A DNA stretch of 64,000 bases from Iris pallida (GCA_029216955.1 JANAVB010004031.1:1-64000); one strand, 5' to 3'. Positions 33,789 through 45,221 are shown, counted from the stretch's first letter. The notes: a model not told the origin generated them from the letters alone. A program made the numbers and translations.

Positions 33789-34889
33789 TGTATTGCCCCG
33801 TCCCTACATCGTGCCCCGTACTCTGTCCACGGGGTGCGCAAGAAAGAAACATTGTCGCTATCGATTCGGTCGGGACCGATAGGTCGGAATCGGCCGAGTC
33901 GATCGAACAAGAACGGTTGAATTAAGATCCATTCCTCGTTATGGAATGTCTTCTTCGGAACCAAGTCCCATATTCAGCGAGCTGCGCCTCGAGGATTGAC
34001 TCTGCGGCTGAGTCGGGAGAGACCTCCCGTTGCTCTATTTTTTACGCCGCTTGCGTTGGTTTTAGCTTTGTTTTCTGAATGCGTTTTCGTGAACGTTTTC
34101 GATGGTTTTCATGGCTTGTATTTCGAACTCGCATTTCCTATCGAACTCCTTGATTAATGCAGTGTTCTAATCGGTTGCTTGTGCGATTTCAGGTAATCGC
34201 GTAGGCGACGTCTAGCGCGACCAACAAGTCCTCTTGCCGAAGTAAACTCAAGGTGAGTGGCTGACCCTTCTCTTCTTGACCCCTTCTATGGTAAATCGAT
34301 AGTGTTGTTACGGATTAAAGATTGAATGCAAGGGCACGGGCACGGTAAAATGATTTGAGTTTTTAAAGAGAATGTAGGCTATGTCTAAATAACTAAAAGA
34401 AGAAAATGGTCTTTGTACGTTCATGGACAACTTGTCGACAAGGTGAGCGTTTCCCCGCACGGCAACCCGAGGCCACGGGACCGTTGCGGGCACAAAGGGA
34501 AACAAATAATTAGCTGTACTGGGCATGGGTTAGGCGAGGACTTGCAGCGGGGCTCGCTACTCATGCTGAAAGGACCCCGTTTAACAAAAGCTAGAGGAGT
34601 CCACGATGGCTCTGGGAGCCAGTGACCAACACACGAAATATTGCACTTGGTATGGAAATGATAACAATTGACAGGGAAGAACATGGTAAGTTTCATAACG
34701 TACGGCGCGGGCCGCCGTCGGTAAGTTCCGACGTAAATTACATTATGCTTGTCATTGCTTGCTTGAAATTCGTTAGGATGGTTAGAAATATTCATGAACT
34801 AAGTCATATAAACTCATTCAACCAAATGAGAGCTTGGAAATTAACTTGCCATGCACCAGTACAAAGTGTAATGTACTGATCCTCGCTCT
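33789..34889 (+). repeat. Tekay-like 5' LTR, 3' end deleted
   Basis: Matches 38950-40052 with many substitutions. The last about 480 bases of the LTR, including the TATA box seen at 40240 in the other copy, are missing, so this LTR can hardly drive transcription. Confidence 0.88.
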
Positions 34890-35489
34890 CCCTTGCTTCA
34901 TGCAGTTGAAGTAGGGAGCAGGACAGTGGAACAGTACGCCGCAGAATTCAACAAGTTGTCTAAGTTTGCTGGCCAGTTTCTGCCTACTGAAGAGTGTCGT
35001 GTGCGACGGTTCGAAGTGGGTCTGCGACACTCTATCGGTGCGCATGTCGGGGTCCCGGAGTACAAGACCATGGGCGAGGCTCTGAACCACGCTCTCCGCC
35101 TTGAGAGCCTGCATCCTTCCGGTGCTGCCGACGTTGTGCGTCACTCCAATCACAAACGTCCTAGCCATACGGAGGGTAACAACGACGCATCAAAGCATCC
35201 AAATAATGGCGGCTACAGGGATGAGAAAGCGATACTTAAGTGCACCAATTATGGGCAACTTGGACACCTTGAACGTCACTGCTTTTACCGTAATATTGAA
35301 TGTTACGCATGCGGATAAAGGGGCCACTTTGCTCGAGATTCCACAAACCCCAGACTGACTCGCAACGTACCACCACAACAGTACCGCCAAGAGAATCGAG
35401 GGCAGGCGCCTCGACCTCCTCAGCCCACTCGACCTGCACCACAAAATGGCCCAGATCGTCGCCCCAACACTCAGGGCCGCGTCTATGCC
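34890..35489 (+). pseudogene. gag: Tekay-like gag, N terminus deleted
   Basis: Begins abruptly with VEVGSRTVEQYAAEFNKLSK, the middle of a gypsy gag (retrotransposon gag domain). It continues through FEVGLRHSIGAHVG to a zinc region CTNYGQLGHLERHC (one Cys changed to Tyr). After CYACG a TAA (35316-35318) stops the frame. The frame reads on as RGHFARDS (last Cys changed), a second knuckle remnant. The Pro/Gln-rich tail runs into protease at 35490 without a frame change. Confidence 0.85.
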
Positions 35490-37419
35490 ATGACTCGAGA
35501 CGAAGCGCTGGCATCAGATACAGTAGTGTCAGGTATACTAAAATTCAATAATGTGCCTGCTCGTGTGTTATTTGATTCAGGCGCTTCACATAGTTTTATA
35601 TCGGCGGACTTTGCCGCCGAGCACAAATTTTTTGTAATATCATTAGATCTCGACCTTAGCGTAAGCACGCCTTCGGGCACACCAATTCTCACAAACTTAG
35701 CTTGCGCCGGCGGGATTATCTGTATCGGCGGTCAAAAGATCGGTCTGGATGTAATAGTTCTAAATATGAAGGACTTTGACATTATTCTGGGAATAGATTG
35801 GCTCGGGCCGTACAACGCAACCATAGACTGCGCTGAAAAGAGGGTCACATTCCGCATGCCTGGAGTGCCTGAATTCTGCTACTCATGTGGTGAGACATCG
35901 CCGACCTGCATGGTGATCTCCGCGATATCTGCTCGACGAATGCTGCATTCCGGGTGCGAAGGCTATCTAGCTTCCGTTCGAGACATGCGACAGGATGGTG
36001 CAAACGCGGGTCAGACCGACGTTGTGGCAGAATTTCCAAACGTATTCCCGGATGAGCTACCCGGCATGCCGCCCGATCGAGAAATAGAGTTCACCATCGA
36101 CACATTCCCCGACACCCGGCCGATCTCGAAGGCTCCGTACAGAATGGCCCCTGCAGAATTGAAAGAATTGAAAGCATAACTTCAGGAATTGCTTGACAGA
36201 GGGTTTATCCGTCCTAGTGTCTCGTCGTGGGGTGCGCCCGTGCTATTCGTGAAGAAGAAGGATGGATCAATGCGGCTCTGCATCGACTATCGAGAATTGA
36301 ACAAAGCCACCGTCCGAAACAAATACCCCCTGCCCCGCATCGACGACTTGTTCGACCAGCTCCAAGGTGCAATGGTGTTTTCGAAGATTAATCTATGATC
36401 GTGTTATCACCAACTCAAAGTCAAGCCAGATGACGTGCCGAAGTCTGTCTTCCGCACTCGTTATGGCCACTACGAGTTCTTGGTAATGCCGTTCGGTCTA
36501 ACAAATGCCCCTGTCGTCTTCATGGATCTAATGAATCGGGTGTTCCGTTCGTTCGTTGACAAGTTCGTAGTAGTCTTCATCGACGACATCCTCGTCTACT
36601 CGAAGGATCGAGCGCAACATGCAGAGCATCTGCGGACGGTACTCTAAACCCTTCGAGAGAATCAGTTGTACGCGAAGATGAGCAAGTGCGAGTTTTGGCT
36701 GAACATCGTCTCATTCCTTGGGCATATCATCTCCGCCGCGGGCATCGCAGTCGATCCGAAGAAAGTCGAGGCAGTTGCTGATTGGAAACGGCCCGCATCA
36801 GTTAGCAAAATTCAAAGCTTCCTAGGCTTGGCGGGATACTACCGACGCTTCATGAAGGACTTTACGAAGATCGCATCGCCGTTGACTCGCCTCACCCAAA
36901 AAGGAGTCGTATTCCAGTGGTCAGATGACTGTGAAGCTTCCTTCCAGGAGCTCAAACAACGGCTCGTTTCGGCCCCGATACTTGCTCTTCCTGAAGGGAC
37001 GGAGGGATTTCAAATCTTCAGTGATGCTTCTGGCCAGGGCTTGGGGTGTGTGCTCATGCAGCGGGATAAGGTGATATCTTTTGCTTCCCGACAGTTGAAG
37101 TCGCACGAGAAGAACTACCCCACACATGACCTAGAATTAGCGGTAATTGTGTTTGCGTTGAAGCTGTGGCGTCACTATCTCTATGGCATGGCGTGCAGGA
37201 TTTATACGGACCACAAAAGCCTCAAGTATCTCTTCAAAAGAACTGAATTTGCGACAGAGGCGATGGCTCGAACTAATCAAAGACTATGACTTATCGATCG
37301 ACTACGCGCCGAGCAAGGGAAATGTAGTAGCGGATGCGCTGAGCCGAAAGTACTTAGCTTCGTTATGCATCAACGATCGACTGCTGTGTGACTTGGAAGG
37401 AATGGGCATTGAACTTTGA
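35490..37419 (+). pseudogene. pol: Tekay-like protease, RT and RNase H, decayed
   Basis: Protease keeps LFDSGASHSFIS (35570). RT from about 36010: [37 protein letters not shown] and the active box FIDDILVYS (36579). In the usual KIDLRSGYHQ box, Asp is Asn, Arg is TGA and Gly is Cys, so RT is inactive. TAA stops at 36177 and 36645 are in CAA codons. RNase H (36990-37270) keeps [34 protein letters not shown] and [12 protein letters not shown]; a frameshift lies near 37230. The tail [21 protein letters not shown] ends near 37419. Confidence 0.9.
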
Positions 37420-37434
37420 GTTCATTTCAGAGAC

Positions 37435-38895
37435 GTGAAACTAGCGCAACTGCGGGTGGAACCGAGCCTACTGGAGAGGATCAAGTCTGCACAGAAGGAC
37501 GACCCCTACCTAGAGAAGATGCGGAAGCTGATATCGACAGGGAAAGCGTCTGACTTTGCAGAGGATGAGTCGGGAGTATTGTGCGTGAAGGGACGGCTAT
37601 GCGTACCGGACGACGTAGAACTTAGAAAGGAGATAACGACGGAGACGCACTATACAAAATATTCCTTGCATCCTGGCAGCACCAAGATGTATAAGGACCT
37701 TCGCGTTGTCTTTTGGTGGCACGGCATGAAGAGGGACGTAGCGCTCTTTGTGTCAAAATGTATGGCCTGTCAGCAAGTCAATGCCGAGCACCAGCGACCG
37801 GGCGGGGAGATGCAGAACCTCGCCATTCCAGAGTGGAAGTGGGATCACATTACTATGGACTTCGTTGTTGGCTTGTCGAGGACGCCGCAGGGAAACGATG
37901 CCATCTGGGTCATCGTCGATCGACTAACCAAGTCATCGCACTTTATTGCCATCAAAGTTATTTGGAGCGTCGACCACCTTGCTCAGATATACCTTGATGA
38001 AATAGTTCGGCTGCACGGGGTCCCAGTTTCTATCGTCTCTGATCGGGATGGACGGTTCGTAGTGCGCTTCTGGAGTAGTCTTCATTCAGCATTGGAGACC
38101 AAGTTGAAGTTCAGTTCAGCTTATCATCCTCAGACTGACGGCCAAACAGAGCGGGTAAACCAAATTCTCGAAGACATGTTACGACTCTGTGCGATCGACT
38201 TGAAGTCAAGTTGGGACGTCCATCTACCGCTGGCCGAGTTCGCATACAACAACAGCTATCAGTCCAGCATCCAAATGGCGCCGTATGAAGCTTTGTACGG
38301 CCGGAAGTGTAGATCGCCCATTTGTTGGGATGAAATCGGGGAACGGCAGATACTTGGTCTGGAGCTGGTGGAGCAGACCGTGCTGAAGGTCAAGTTAATT
38401 TGAAAAAGATTGAAGATAGCACAAAGCCGGCAGAAAAGCTATACCGACACGCACCGACGCTCCCTCGAGTTCTCGGAAGGCGACCATGTATTCCTGAAGG
38501 TGATGCCTATGCGTGGAGTTTCCAGGTTCGGTGCGAAGGGGAAATTGAGCCCAAGATTTGTTGGCCCGTTAGAAATATTGAAGCGAGTCGCCCCGGTAGC
38601 TTACCAAATCGCCTTGCCGCCTGCGTTGTCAGAGGTACATGACGTCTTCCACGTATCGCAATTGAGGAAGTACGTGCATGATCCGAGCCATGTTGTGGAT
38701 TTGGGTAAGCTGGACCTGAAGGCGGACTTGTCATATGTCGAAGTGCCGGTGCAAATCTTGGAGCGCAAGGATAAACTTATCCGCAACCGTGCTATTCCTC
38801 TCGTCCGCGTCCTCTGGAGAAACCATTCAGTCGAGGAGTCGACGTGGGAGCTTGAGTCAGAAATGAAAGATAAGTTCCCTTCGTTGTTCTCGTAG
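37435..38895 (+). pseudogene. pol: Tekay-like integrase and chromodomain
   Basis: Open for 322 codons to 38403. The zinc region HYTKYSLHPGSTKMYKDL...CMACQQ is followed by an intact-looking DDE set: ITMDFVVG, VSDRDGRF and QTERVNQILE. After TGA at 38401 the frame resumes at 38410 with the C-terminal part: LEFSEGDHVFLKVMP, SPRFVGPLEILKR, VHDVFHVSQLRKYV, and a chromodomain-like end (VEVPVQILERKDKLIRNR, VRVLWRNHSVEESTWELE). In chromoviruses this module directs insertion to heterochromatin. Best preserved gene of this element. Confidence 0.9.
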
Positions 38896-38949
38896 AGGTA
38901 GGTTCTATTCTTAAGTTTCGAGGACGAAACTTTTCTTAGTTGGTTATGG

Positions 38950-40533
38950 TGTAGTGCCCAGTCCCTATGTCGTGCCCCGTACTCTGTCCACAGGGTGCGC
39001 GAGAAAGGAACACTGTCGCTATCGATTCGGTCGTGATCGATAGGTCGGAATCGGCCGAGTCGATCGAACGGGAACGGTTGAATTAAGATCCATTCCTCGT
39101 TATGGAATGTCTTCTTCGGAACCAAGTCCCATAATCAGCGGGCTGCGCCTCGAAGATTGACTCTGCGGCTGAGTCGGAAGAGACCGCCCGTTGCTCTGCT
39201 TTTCACGCCGCTTGCGTTGGTTTTGGCTTTATTTTCTGAATGCGCTTTCGTAAATGTTTTCGATGGTTTTCATGGCTTGTATTTCGAACTCTCATTTCCT
39301 ATCGAACTTCTTGATTAATGCAGTATTCTAATCGGTTGCTTGTGCGATTTCAGGTAATCGCGTAGGCGACGTCTAGCGTGACCAACAAGTCCTCTTGCCG
39401 AAGTAAACTCAAGGTGAGTGGCTGACCCTTCTCTTCTTGACCCCTTCTATGGTAAATCGATAGTGTTGTTGCGGATTAAAGATTGAATGCAAGGGCACGG
39501 GCACGGTAAAATGATTTGAGTTTTTAAAGAGAATGTAGGCTATGTCTAAATAACTAAAAGAAGAAAATGGTCTTTGCACGGTCATGGACAACTTGTCAAC
39601 AAGGTGAGCGTTTCCCCGCACGGCAACCCGAGGCCACGGGACCGTTGCGGGCACAAAGGGAAACAAATAATTAGCTGTGCTGGGCACGGGTTAGGCGAGG
39701 ACTTGCAGCGGGGCTCGCTACTCACGCTGAAAGGACCCCGTCTAACAAAAGCTAGAGGTGTCCACGATGGCTCTGGGAACCAGTGACCAACACACGAAAT
39801 ATTGTACTTGGTATGGAAATGATAACAATTGACAGGGAAGAACATGGTAAGTTTCATAAGGCACGGCGCGGGCCGCCGTCGGTAAGTTCTGACGTAAATT
39901 ACATTATGCTTGTCATTGCTTGCTTGAAATTCATTAGGATGGTTAGAAACATTCATGAACTAAGTCATATAAACTCATTCAACCAAATGAGAGCTTGGAA
40001 ATTAACTTGCCACGCACCAGTACAAAGTGTAATGTACTGATCCTCGCTCTCCACGCAGGTACCCTGAACCACGAAGGGCGTGCCACCTAAAATCTCAAGG
40101 CGGCGTGGACACTTTTGAAGCCTCGTCCGTGTAAAGGCTTGTTCTGGATTCCTTTTGAAGAAGACCCGCACTCAGTCCAAAAGAAGATGGCGGTTCAACT
40201 CGCCTCGATCGCAGGTGGAAATGTGTAATGGTTTTTGCTTATATAAAAGGGTGTAATGTATGGAACGACTATCTCATCGGCATTCATTTTGTAAGTGAAG
40301 TCATGTTGTAGCCCGCGCGGCAATGATTGTAAAGGAGTCTATGTAAAGTTTTATTATCATCAATGAAAAAGTCTATTTCTATTTCAAATGTGTCATTCAA
40401 TTTCTCTGCGTACTCTAACTTGATGTTGTGTTTCGGATAACCTTATGACTATGCCTTGTGCGATCGTAACTTAGGTTCGCACGGCATCACGCCCGGGGGA
40501 TGACTATCGATTCTACGGAATTGGGGCGTGACA
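38950..40533 (+). repeat. Tekay-like 3' LTR, complete (1584 bp)
   Basis: Follows TTTCGAGGACGAAAC and a weak polypurine stretch. TATATAAAA at 40240 is the likely TATA box. It carries CACGGCAACCCGAGGCCACG-like GC-rich parts shared with the 5' copy. ORFs inside are shared by both LTRs and show no family. Confidence 0.9.
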
Positions 40534-40660
40534 CCTTCTCCTTAACAGTCACCGGCTCTTGTTTAACGACGGAGACTTCCTCCGTGTCGACCTCCAAGGG
40601 TTTCTTGCCTCGACCCCTTTCTCGACTAGCAGCACCACCTCGACGAGTCCTAGGAGCCAT
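40534..40660 (-). pseudogene. Small CACTA ORF A, 5' part
   Basis: ATG at 40660. The N terminus is MAPRTRRGGAASRERGRGKK, strongly basic, followed by EEVSVVKQEPVTVKEK, then the Tekay target site. VKQE fits the [VIL]-K-x-E pattern used for SUMO attachment in eukaryotes; together with VKEE twice in the 3' part this gives three such sites. Product unknown; a small nuclear protein is a guess. An ATG in good context (AAGATGGC) precedes it. Confidence 0.6.
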
Positions 40661-40889
40661 CTTTCTGACAACAGAAATTTTTATATAGGGTAAAGAAATT
40701 TACTCAAATTATAAAAGTTGTGACGTTGGTTTTTTGCGTTCATCATCATTAGAGGGAACAGCACTGGAAAAGTTGTGACGTTGGTAGCATGAGAGAGTAA
40801 AAATCTGTATCACATGACTAACAGAATTACTATGTAATCATGTACTCACCAATAACCGGATGTAACTGGAGTCGTTGAGCCTATCGTGC

Positions 40890-41640
40890 AGTAATTGGTG
40901 GATCCGCTGGTATAAGCCGGATGTACTTAGTATCTAGTGTATCAGATTAGTATCGGGCTATCGGTTTGGTATAGGACCTATCATATTGGTATTGGCCTTA
41001 ACAAATTGGTATCGTCCTATATCCGATATGTACATGTATCGGCCGAATAGCTAGGATTAATATTGGCCTTATCGATTTGGTATCGGTCATATCCGATAGG
41101 TATCGACTGTATTGGATTAGTATAGACCATTTCGGATTAGTATCGTGGAAGGTTTAGTAACAACTGTACTTGGATTTCTCTCTTCTCGAGCTAGAATACC
41201 ATTGCAAGAGAATCACCAGATCGTGATTGGCCAGTTACAGTAACATACATGTTTCCTTTTCCATCAAGAAAAGCGAGATTGAAAAGGAAGTATGTATGTT
41301 CTGTAACTGGCCAGTTACGCTCTCGTGACTCGGTAATCTTGCTCTAGAAGAGTGAAATCCAAGTACAGTTATTACTAAACCTTTCACAATACTAATCCGA
41401 AATGGTCTATACTAATCCAACACGGCCAATACCTATCGGATATGACCGATACCAAATCGATAAGGCCAATATGATTCCTAGCTATACGGTCGATACATAT
41501 CGGATAGGACGATACCAATTCGCTAAGACTAATACCAACCGATACGGCCCATACCAAAACGATAGATCGATACTAATCCGATACGATCAATACTTATAAG
41601 TACCTACGGTCCAGGAGGTTGATCCGCTAGTACATCCATG
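40890..41640. repeat. Palindrome 1 in the CACTA (about 750 bp)
   Basis: Arms of about 330 bases fold around about 41270. Outer arms consist of degenerate TATCGG/GATACC and RTTGGTAT/ATACCAAT blocks. Inner arms pair GTACTTGGATTTC with GAAATCCAAGTAC and TGGCCAGTTAC with GTAACTGGCCA. No ORF. Confidence 0.85.
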
Positions 41641-41737
41641 TACGATCAACGAAGTAACGATCTATTTCAATTTGGATATGAAAATCTGTATCGTAAGACA
41701 AACTAAACATAATCAGTTCTATTTCACATGCTTAATT

Positions 41738-42026
41738 GCCAAGTATGAGAACGAATGGCTCAGAACACAACCCAAAATTCATTCTAGCATACATTAGTGT
41801 GAATCATCTATGTTCTGTACAATGGTGTAGTATATGTTCTTATCGTATCTAGTATCTGAAGGACGTAACAGAATTAAGATGAACTCACTAATGTAATACT
41901 AAGACATCATCTACTACTATATAAGATATAGTGATAGGTTGTCGTATCATCATTGCCGAGGGATGAGGGTCGGAGGACAGTCAACTTTATCTACGGCTAC
42001 ATAGTTTCTGCCTCGCCAGTCGAATG
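41738..42026 (+). repeat. CACTA direct repeat, copy 1
   Basis: Unit of about 290-360 bases from GAGAACGRATGGCTCAGAAC to CCAGTCGAATGGCT. Other copies are at 42997-43335, 43610-43965, 44041-44835 (split) and 45340-45690. A partial sixth start lies at 42030-42096. Confidence 0.85.
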
Positions 42027-42088
42027 GCTTAATTGCCAAGTATGGGAAAGAATGGCTCAGAACACAACCCAAGATTCATTCTAGCATA

Positions 42089-43138
42089 CATTAGTGTTGG
42101 ATTTCTTGACTATGTTACGTTCTTCGGATACTAGATATGATAAGAACATATATTACAACATATGTACAGAACATAGATGATTCACACTAATGTATGCTAG
42201 AATGAATCTTGGCTTGTGTTCTGAGCCATCCGTTCTGATCAAGTATCTTCCTTCTCCTCTCCTCCACCATGGCTCTGAACCCATCTGCTCCTCCCTACTT
42301 CTCTTCTTTTTATTTGACTCTCTCAGCCACATATGATATCCAGCTCAAGTGTAGAGTCGGGAGAGAAGAAGTGGGCAGGAAGAGGAGGGGGAAGCAGCAC
42401 AGCCGACGGCATTACCCGGAGGAAGTACAAAGGTTTTCTTCAATATACGTAGGAGAACTATAAGGATATATCTTTTTACAACATATCACCTTGTCAAAGA
42501 CCCTTTATGTGACAACCATGTTACCGCGGTGTCGAAAGACTAACATGTCATAATTTTCAAAGCCGTGTGTTTTGACATAATCCTCCAAACTCTTTCCTGC
42601 TATGTAATAATGCAAGATTAATACATAGGAGGAAAGAGTTGGGAAGATTATGTCAAAACATACGGCTTAAAAACTTATGACATGTTAGTCTTCCGACACC
42701 GCGGTAACATGATATTCACATGAAGGGTCTTTGACAAGATGACATGTTGTGAAAAGATATATCCTTATAGTCCTCCTACGGCTGTTGAAAAAAAACTCTG
42801 TACTTCCTTCGGGTCATGCCGCCGGCTATGCTGCTTCCTCCTCCTCTTCCTGCCCACTTTTTCTCCCCCGACTCTATACTTGAGCTGGATATCATATGTG
42901 GCTGAGAGAGTCAAATAAAAGGAAGGGAAGTAGGGAGGAGCAGATGGGTTCAAAGCCATGGTGGAGGAGAGGAGAAGAAAGATGCTTGATCAGAATGGAT
43001 GGCTCAGAACACAAGCCAAGATTCATTCTAGCATACATTAGTGTGAATCATCTATGTTATGTACATATAGTGTAGTATATGTTCTTATCGTATCTAGTAT
43101 CTGAAGAATGTATCATAATCAAGATGAACTCACTAATG
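42089..43138. repeat. Palindrome 2 in the CACTA (1050 bp)
   Basis: Near-perfect inverted arms of about 515 bases around 42613. Each arm has part of the direct repeat (CATTAGTG ... GAGCCATC), a segment reading CACCATGGCTCTGAACCCATC (left) and a block with ACACCGCGGTAACATG or its complement. 42269-42463 and 42765-42959 are the same 64-codon ORF on opposite strands, an effect of the inversion. Confidence 0.92.
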
Positions 43139-43335
43139 TAGTACTAAGACATCATCTACTACTATATAAGATATAGTGATAGGTTGTCGTATCATCATTG
43201 CCGAGAGATGAGGGTCGAAGGACAGTCAACTTTATCTACGGCTACATAGTTTCTGTCTCGCCAGTCGAATGGCTGCAGGGACTATGTCCTGATCACCATG
43301 TCGTACCGTAGACTAATACAAATGGAGCTGGAAAT
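42997..43335 (+). repeat. CACTA direct repeat, copy 2
   Basis: Begins inside the right arm of palindrome 2 and continues through the common 3' half (GATAGGTTGTCGTATCATCA, GACAGTCAACTTTATCTACG, CAGGGACTATGTCCTGATCA). Confidence 0.85.
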
Positions 43336-43605
43336 ATCCGTCGCTAACCGGTCACTAGTCCGTCGGTAACTGAGAATTTTTTTAAAAAAATTGCAGCACT
43401 TTCCTTGTTCACAAAAATATGCATAAACCAAACCAATATATAATGCACACCAATTATCCAACAATCACATAGACCAAATATGCACATACGAATTTAATGC
43501 ACACCAATTATCCAAGAATCATATAGACCAAACCAAATTAATATAAAATATACATCAATTATCCTGAAGAGTAACTTAATCTCCGTCGTTATAATTCGAT
43601 TTATC
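43322..43605 (+). repeat. Second copy of the CACTA left subterminal part
   Basis: Matches about 33150-33475: ATCCGTCGCTAACCGGTCAC, then the A-rich tract and the AATGCACACCAATTATCC units. It suggests internal duplication, or a nested relative whose end this was. Confidence 0.75.
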
Positions 43606-43609
43606 TTCA

Positions 43610-43965
43610 AGTGTGAGAACGGACGGCTCAGAACACAACCCAAGATTCATTCTAGCATACATTAGTGTGAATCATCTATGTTCTGTACATATGGTGTAGT
43701 ATATGTTCTTATCGTATCTAGTATCTGAAGAATATAATAGAATCAAGAAGAACTCACATAATGTAATACTAAGACATCATCTACTACTATATAAGATATA
43801 GTGATAGGTTGTCGTATCATCATTGCCGAGGGATGAGGGTCGGAGGACAGTCAACTTTATCTACGGATACATAGTTTCTGCCTCGCCAGTCGAATGGCTG
43901 CAGAGACTATGTCCTGATCACCATGTCGTACCGTAGATTAATGCAAATGGATCTGGAGCCAAAAT
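43610..43965 (+). repeat. CACTA direct repeat, copy 3
   Basis: Full-length copy, close to copies 2 and 5. The stretch 43966-44040 after it holds nothing recognisable. Confidence 0.85.
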
Positions 43966-44040
43966 ACAGAAACCAAAATATAGAATCAAATCCCTGGGTT
44001 CGCCGAAAATACAAAACACAGTTCTAATTCATATGTATTT

Positions 44041-44835
44041 TAAGTGTGAGAACGGATGGCTCAGAACATAACCCAACCGGAGAGGATACTCTGAAAGATC
44101 CATCTGAGTAGGACGTATACTCTGAGAGATTACCTTTACAAGAATGATATCAGTAGTAGGATTGAGTGCTGGAGGGGATATTATCAGAGTATACGTCCTA
44201 CTCAGATGGGTCTCTCACCGTTACTACTTTTTTCTGACAGCATGGTGGATGTGCTCCGTCAACAGATTCTTGCTCCGAGCCAAAACTTTGCCTCGGAGCT
44301 CAAATAGACATCCTTCGTGTAGACCTCGAGTGAGAGGTTCCTGACAGCATGGTGGTCTCTTTTGTTAAAGTATCCGTGCTCGTCCCACAACCAATGTCGG
44401 ATGAGCATGGATACTTTGACAAAGGAGACCACCATGCTGTCAGGAACCTCTCACTCGAGCTCTACACGAAGGATGTCCACTTGAGCTCCGGGCCAAAGTT
44501 TTGGCTCGGAGCAAGAATCTGTTGACGGAGCACATCCACCTTGCTGTCAGAAAAAATAGTAACGGTGAGAGACCCATCTGAGTAGGACGTATACTCTGAT
44601 AATTTCTCCTCCAGCACTCAATCCCACTACTGATATCATTCTTGTAAAGGTGATCTCTCAGAGTATACGTCCTACACAGATAGATCTCTCAGAGTATCCT
44701 TTAGTGATAGGTTGTCGTATTATCATTGTCGAGGGATGAGGGTCGGAGGACAGTCAACTTTATATACTGATACATAGTTTCTGCCTCGCCAGTCGAATGG
44801 CTGCAGGGACTATGTCCTGATCACCATGTCGTAGC
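44041..44835 (+). repeat. CACTA direct repeat, copy 4, interrupted by palindrome 3
   Basis: The first about 35 bases of the unit (44043-44075) and its last about 135 (44702-44835) flank palindrome 3. The middle part of the unit is missing. Confidence 0.8.
44083..44700. repeat. Palindrome 3 in the CACTA (618 bp)
   Basis: Starts AGGATACTCTGA and ends TCAGAGTATCCT; the centre is near 44391. Arms match closely, for example GAGACCACCATGCTGTCAGG with its complement. GAGTATACGTCCTACTCAGA occurs twice per arm in alternating orientation, so sub-hairpins can form. Confidence 0.9.
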
Positions 44836-44948
44836 CCAAAACAATCCAGAGATTGACACAGTACTAATTCATATATGTAGTCCAATACAAATAGTCTAAT
44901 ACAAAAACAACCCAATACAAATAGTCCAATACAAAGAAGTACTAATAG

Positions 44949-45221
44949 CTAATGAGAACCACGCAGCTCACGCAAACGCTCAGTGATACGATCACGCAAC
45001 CACCTCGAAAAAGCAAGATTTTTGGCGTGAGGAGAGATGTCGTCCCTTACAAGTGCTGCATGAATAGAACTCCATGTCTCACTAGCTACCGGTGCTGGAT
45101 GAATAGAACTCCCGGTCTCACTAGCAACCGGTGCCACTTCCTTCTTAACTGTAGGGGGAGCCACCTCAGCATTCACTGTTTTCCTCAAACGATGTGCCGC
45201 TCCTCGGGTCATGGGTACCAT
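44949..45221 (-). CDS. Small CACTA ORF B, 90 codons
   Basis: ATG 45221 to TAG 44949. N terminus MVPMTRGAAHRLRKTVNAEV is basic. VKKEVAP fits the [VIL]-K-x-E pattern. A 12-13-residue unit SETxSSIHxA occurs twice (residues about 34-56). The C terminus NLAFSRWLRDRITERLREL looks like a basic amphipathic helix. The plan (MxPxTR start, VKxE motif, helical C terminus with W) is like ORF A, which lies on the same strand. No family recognised. Could be a passenger gene of the CACTA or a chance ORF. Confidence 0.45.
   Translation of the reverse strand: MVPMTRGAAHRLRKTVNAEVAPPTVKKEVAPVASETGSSIHPAPVASETWSSIHAALVRDDISPHAKNLAFSRWLRDRITERLRELRGSH

Larger units (their letters stand above)
33789..40533 (+). 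mobile_element. Tekay/Del-like chromodomain gypsy element in the CACTA
   Basis: LTRs start TGTATTGCCC (33789) and TGTAGTGCCC (38950) and end GGGGCGTGACA (40533). It is flanked by the 5-bp duplication CCTTC (33784-33788 and 40534-40538). Gene order is gag, protease, RT, RNase H, integrase, chromodomain. A deletion removed the end of the 5' LTR, the primer site, the leader and the start of gag (junction at 34889/34890). Stops in pol are mainly CAA or CGA to TAA/TGA. Confidence 0.93.

Noticed and set aside
34308..34879. ORFs in the Tekay LTR, repeated at 39409-40040
   Set aside because: Shared only because both are LTRs; no known domain and located in non-coding LTR sequence.
41402..41599. 65-codon ORF with repeated IPIGYDRYQ-like residues
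   Set aside because: It lies in the palindrome 1 arm and is the translation of degenerate TATCGG/GATACC blocks.
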